Shown here: positions 62,050 through 64,000 of the stretch, piece after piece
How the letters are laid out: every line of letters starts with the position of its first letter
Position numbering within the stretch: the stretch's first letter is position 1
NCBI GenBank assembly: GCA_037043235.1
Contig: JAWRVZ010000235.1
Span: forward strand, 106,001 to 170,000
DNA from: Rhodeus uyekii
Lineage: Eukaryota; Chordata; Actinopteri; Cypriniformes; Acheilognathidae
Direction of reading: 5' to 3'
Length of the DNA stretch: 64,000 bases
Notes under the pieces: model-generated
The model's database searches: none
The model's input: only the letters and a program-made list of their open reading frames with translations
Told to the model about the DNA's origin: nothing
Translations under genes and position numbers: made by a program

Positions 62050-63120
62050 TTGACATACTAACATTAGGAAAGCTGAATTTTCAGCATCATTACTCCAGTC
62101 TTTAGTGTCACATGATCCTTCAGAAATCATTCTGATATGCTGATGTGCTGCTTAAGAAACATTTACTATTATTATTAATGTTGAAAACAGCTTGTAACGC
62201 GTTTATTCTCTAGGAGAGGCCGGATAGCTCGCCTAAATGTAGAGTGAAGCACTAGTAAGACACAGCTGATATTCCACAGGAGGGGTCCTTTATTAACTGT
62301 CCATCCTACACACACCGGGGAGGTTGGCAAACAATGCTTCACACACAATCGCGTTACCAAACAACAACAATACAACAGAAATGAAAACAGTGGGAAAAAC
62401 CTCACTCCATACATGCGATGCTTCCCTGCCCGCGCTCTGTTCGAACGACCTCATTACTGCTCTTGAGAGAGTGAAAAAGCACTCCGCCTTAAAGGAGCAG
62501 TACCCACTATAACGTTACAAGCTGTGTACATTTTTTTCAGGATTATTTAATGAATAGAAAGTTCAAAAGAACAGCATTTATCTGAAATATAAAGCTTTTG
62601 CAACATTATAAATGTCTATACTGTCACTTTAATAAATCCATGCTGAAACAAATTATGAATTTCTTTAAGTTATTTCCCAAAAAAAAATAAAAATCTTACC
62701 AACCCAAAACTTTTGAACGGTATACAATGTTACAAAAGCTTTCTATTTCAGATAAATACTGTTCTTTGCAACTTTCTATTTATCAAAGAATCATAAAAAA
62801 ACTGTTTTCAACATTGATAATAATCATGAATGTTTCTTGAGCAGCAAATCGTCATATCAGAATGATTTCTGAAGGATCATGTGAAACTGAAGACTGGAGT
62901 AATGATGCTGGAAATTCAGCTTTGCATCACAGGTATAAATTACATTTTAAAATATATTCAAATAGAAAACAGTTGTTTTGTATTTTAATAATATTTCACA
63001 ATATTACAGCTTATTTTCTATTTTTTATAATATAATAGCATAAATGCAGCCCTGGTGAGCAGAAGTGACATCTTTAAAAACATACAAAAATATTACTGTT
63101 CTAAAACATTTGACCGGTAG
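62050..63120. repeat. Dispersed fish repeats with AAAAGTTTTG ends
   Basis: Segments such as catgatccttcagaaatcat, tgttgaaaacagct and gatgctggaaattcagcttt belong to one abundant repeat, present in both orientations. One copy (62050-62720) is split by the solo LTR at 62193. The other (62750-63120) ends in aaaacatttgaccggtagtg. The amplified core at 16761 derives from the same family. Confidence 0.7.
62193..62519 (-). mobile_element. Solo LTR, 327 bp
   Basis: It starts TGTAACGCG and ends CGTTACA, flanked by a 4-bp duplication AGCT (62189-62192 and 62520-62523). On the minus strand AATAAA followed by a short U5-like end supports an LTR in reverse. The host repeat continues cleanly across the site. 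No internal retroelement genes remain. Confidence 0.75.
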
Positions 63121-63139
63121 TGTACACACACACACACTG

Positions 63140-63370
63140 TTCAAAAGTTTGGTATCGTAAGATTTTTAATGTTTTTAAAAGAAGTTTCGTCTGCTCATCT
63201 GCAAGGCTGCATTTATTTAATTAATCATACTAACAGTAATATTGTGAAATAATATTACAATTTAAAATAACTTTTCTATTTGAAAATATTTTAAAATGTA
63301 ATTCATTCTTGTTAGCAAAGGTGAATTTTCAGCATCGTTACTCCAGTCATAAATTTAATAAATAAATGCT
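63140..63370 (+). repeat. Another copy of the dispersed repeat
   Basis: It begins TTCAAAAGTTTGGTATCGTA and runs to ttttcagcatcgttactcca, then breaks off. A short CA run at 63123-63137 precedes it. Confidence 0.6.
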
Positions 63371-63710
63371 GTATAATTTTAATAAACGCTGTATAAGTGC
63401 TGTTCATTTTGTAAAGTGTTACAGTTTTGTATTCAGTATGTTTAGTCACTGTCACCATAATCCTAGTTTGAGAATTTGATAAACTATTGTTAATTACTGA
63501 AGTAATTTAAATTTTGTATTTTATTTATTCAATAATTGTGATTTTAGATTACGTTTTACATAATTTAAACACTATTAAATTATATGTAAACAAATGCTGC
63601 AAATTGAAGTTTGAGATGATTTTAATTATTTTTTTATACTGTTTATACTTATTTTATCTGCCAAAATAAAACTTCATTTTAAATCTTGAGCACGTCTTGA
63701 CTATTTATTG

Positions 63711-64000
63711 TTTGACTGTAATCATTTAGGAAATCTGTAAAATAAGTGTTTATCTGTTGAACTCTTAACACTGTCGTTTTATTGAAGGTGTTTGACTGTA
63801 ATCATTTAGTAAATACCTGTCAAATAACAGTGTTTATCCATAGAACTCTTAGCAATATCATTTAATTAAAGGTGTTTGACTGTAATAATTTAGTAAATAC
63901 CGGTAAAATAACAGTGTTTACCCGTAGAACTCTTAGCAATATCATTTAATTAAAGGTGTTTGACTGTAATAATTTAGTAAATACCCGTAAAATAACAGTG
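63711..64000. repeat. Tandem repeat of 80-84 bp, cut by the window end
   Basis: The marker TTTGACTGTAAT occurs at 63711, 63791, 63875 and 63959. The last two full units are nearly identical and both 84 bp, while the first is shorter and more diverged, so the array likely continues to the right. Confidence 0.92.

Overview
The window looks like nuclear DNA of a bony fish, most likely a cyprinid. It is AT-rich, crowded with transposon remnants and microsatellites, and has split genes with GT-AG introns. The conserved coding sequence forms four recognisable vertebrate genes, all on the + strand. No bacterial operons, CRISPR arrays, rRNA or free-standing tRNA genes were seen. The species call is inference from repeat types and protein similarity.

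Layout. Positions 1-12700 are probably part of a long intron of a heparan sulfate 3-O-sulfotransferase gene (best match hs3st2), whose terminal exon lies at 12701-13319. Its first exon is not in the window. Positions 13320-32300 are gene-free and hold a 686-bp TA-flanked MITE, an interspersed repeat whose core has expanded into a 112-bp minisatellite, a 166-bp near-perfect palindrome, a deleted Tc1 element and a long ATCT array. A complete seven-exon calponin gene (cnn1-like, 287 aa) occupies 32387-36232. A three-exon pld6 gene (mitochondrial cardiolipin hydrolase/Zucchini family, 221 aa) occupies 39593-42258. A four-exon rab3d-like gene (222 aa) occupies 45247-54419; its last intron appears to be of the rare GC-AG type. 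From 55000 to the right edge there are nested transposons (a hAT-like element inside a Tc1 element, and a solo LTR inside another repeat), two minisatellites, a CpG-rich block with a TCTCGCGAGA motif, and two short candidate exons of an unidentified + strand gene (61633-62042).

The genes do not form a pathway. They act in Golgi heparan sulfate modification, actin/smooth-muscle regulation, the mitochondrial outer membrane and piRNA processing, and regulated exocytosis. CNN1 and RAB3D are neighbours on human 19p13.2, so the cluster looks like conserved synteny. The most interesting non-genic signals are a set of pogo/Tigger-like MITEs with related ends, two of which (in pld6 and rab3d introns) share nearly identical right ends but carry different cores. 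I found no convincing new biological system.
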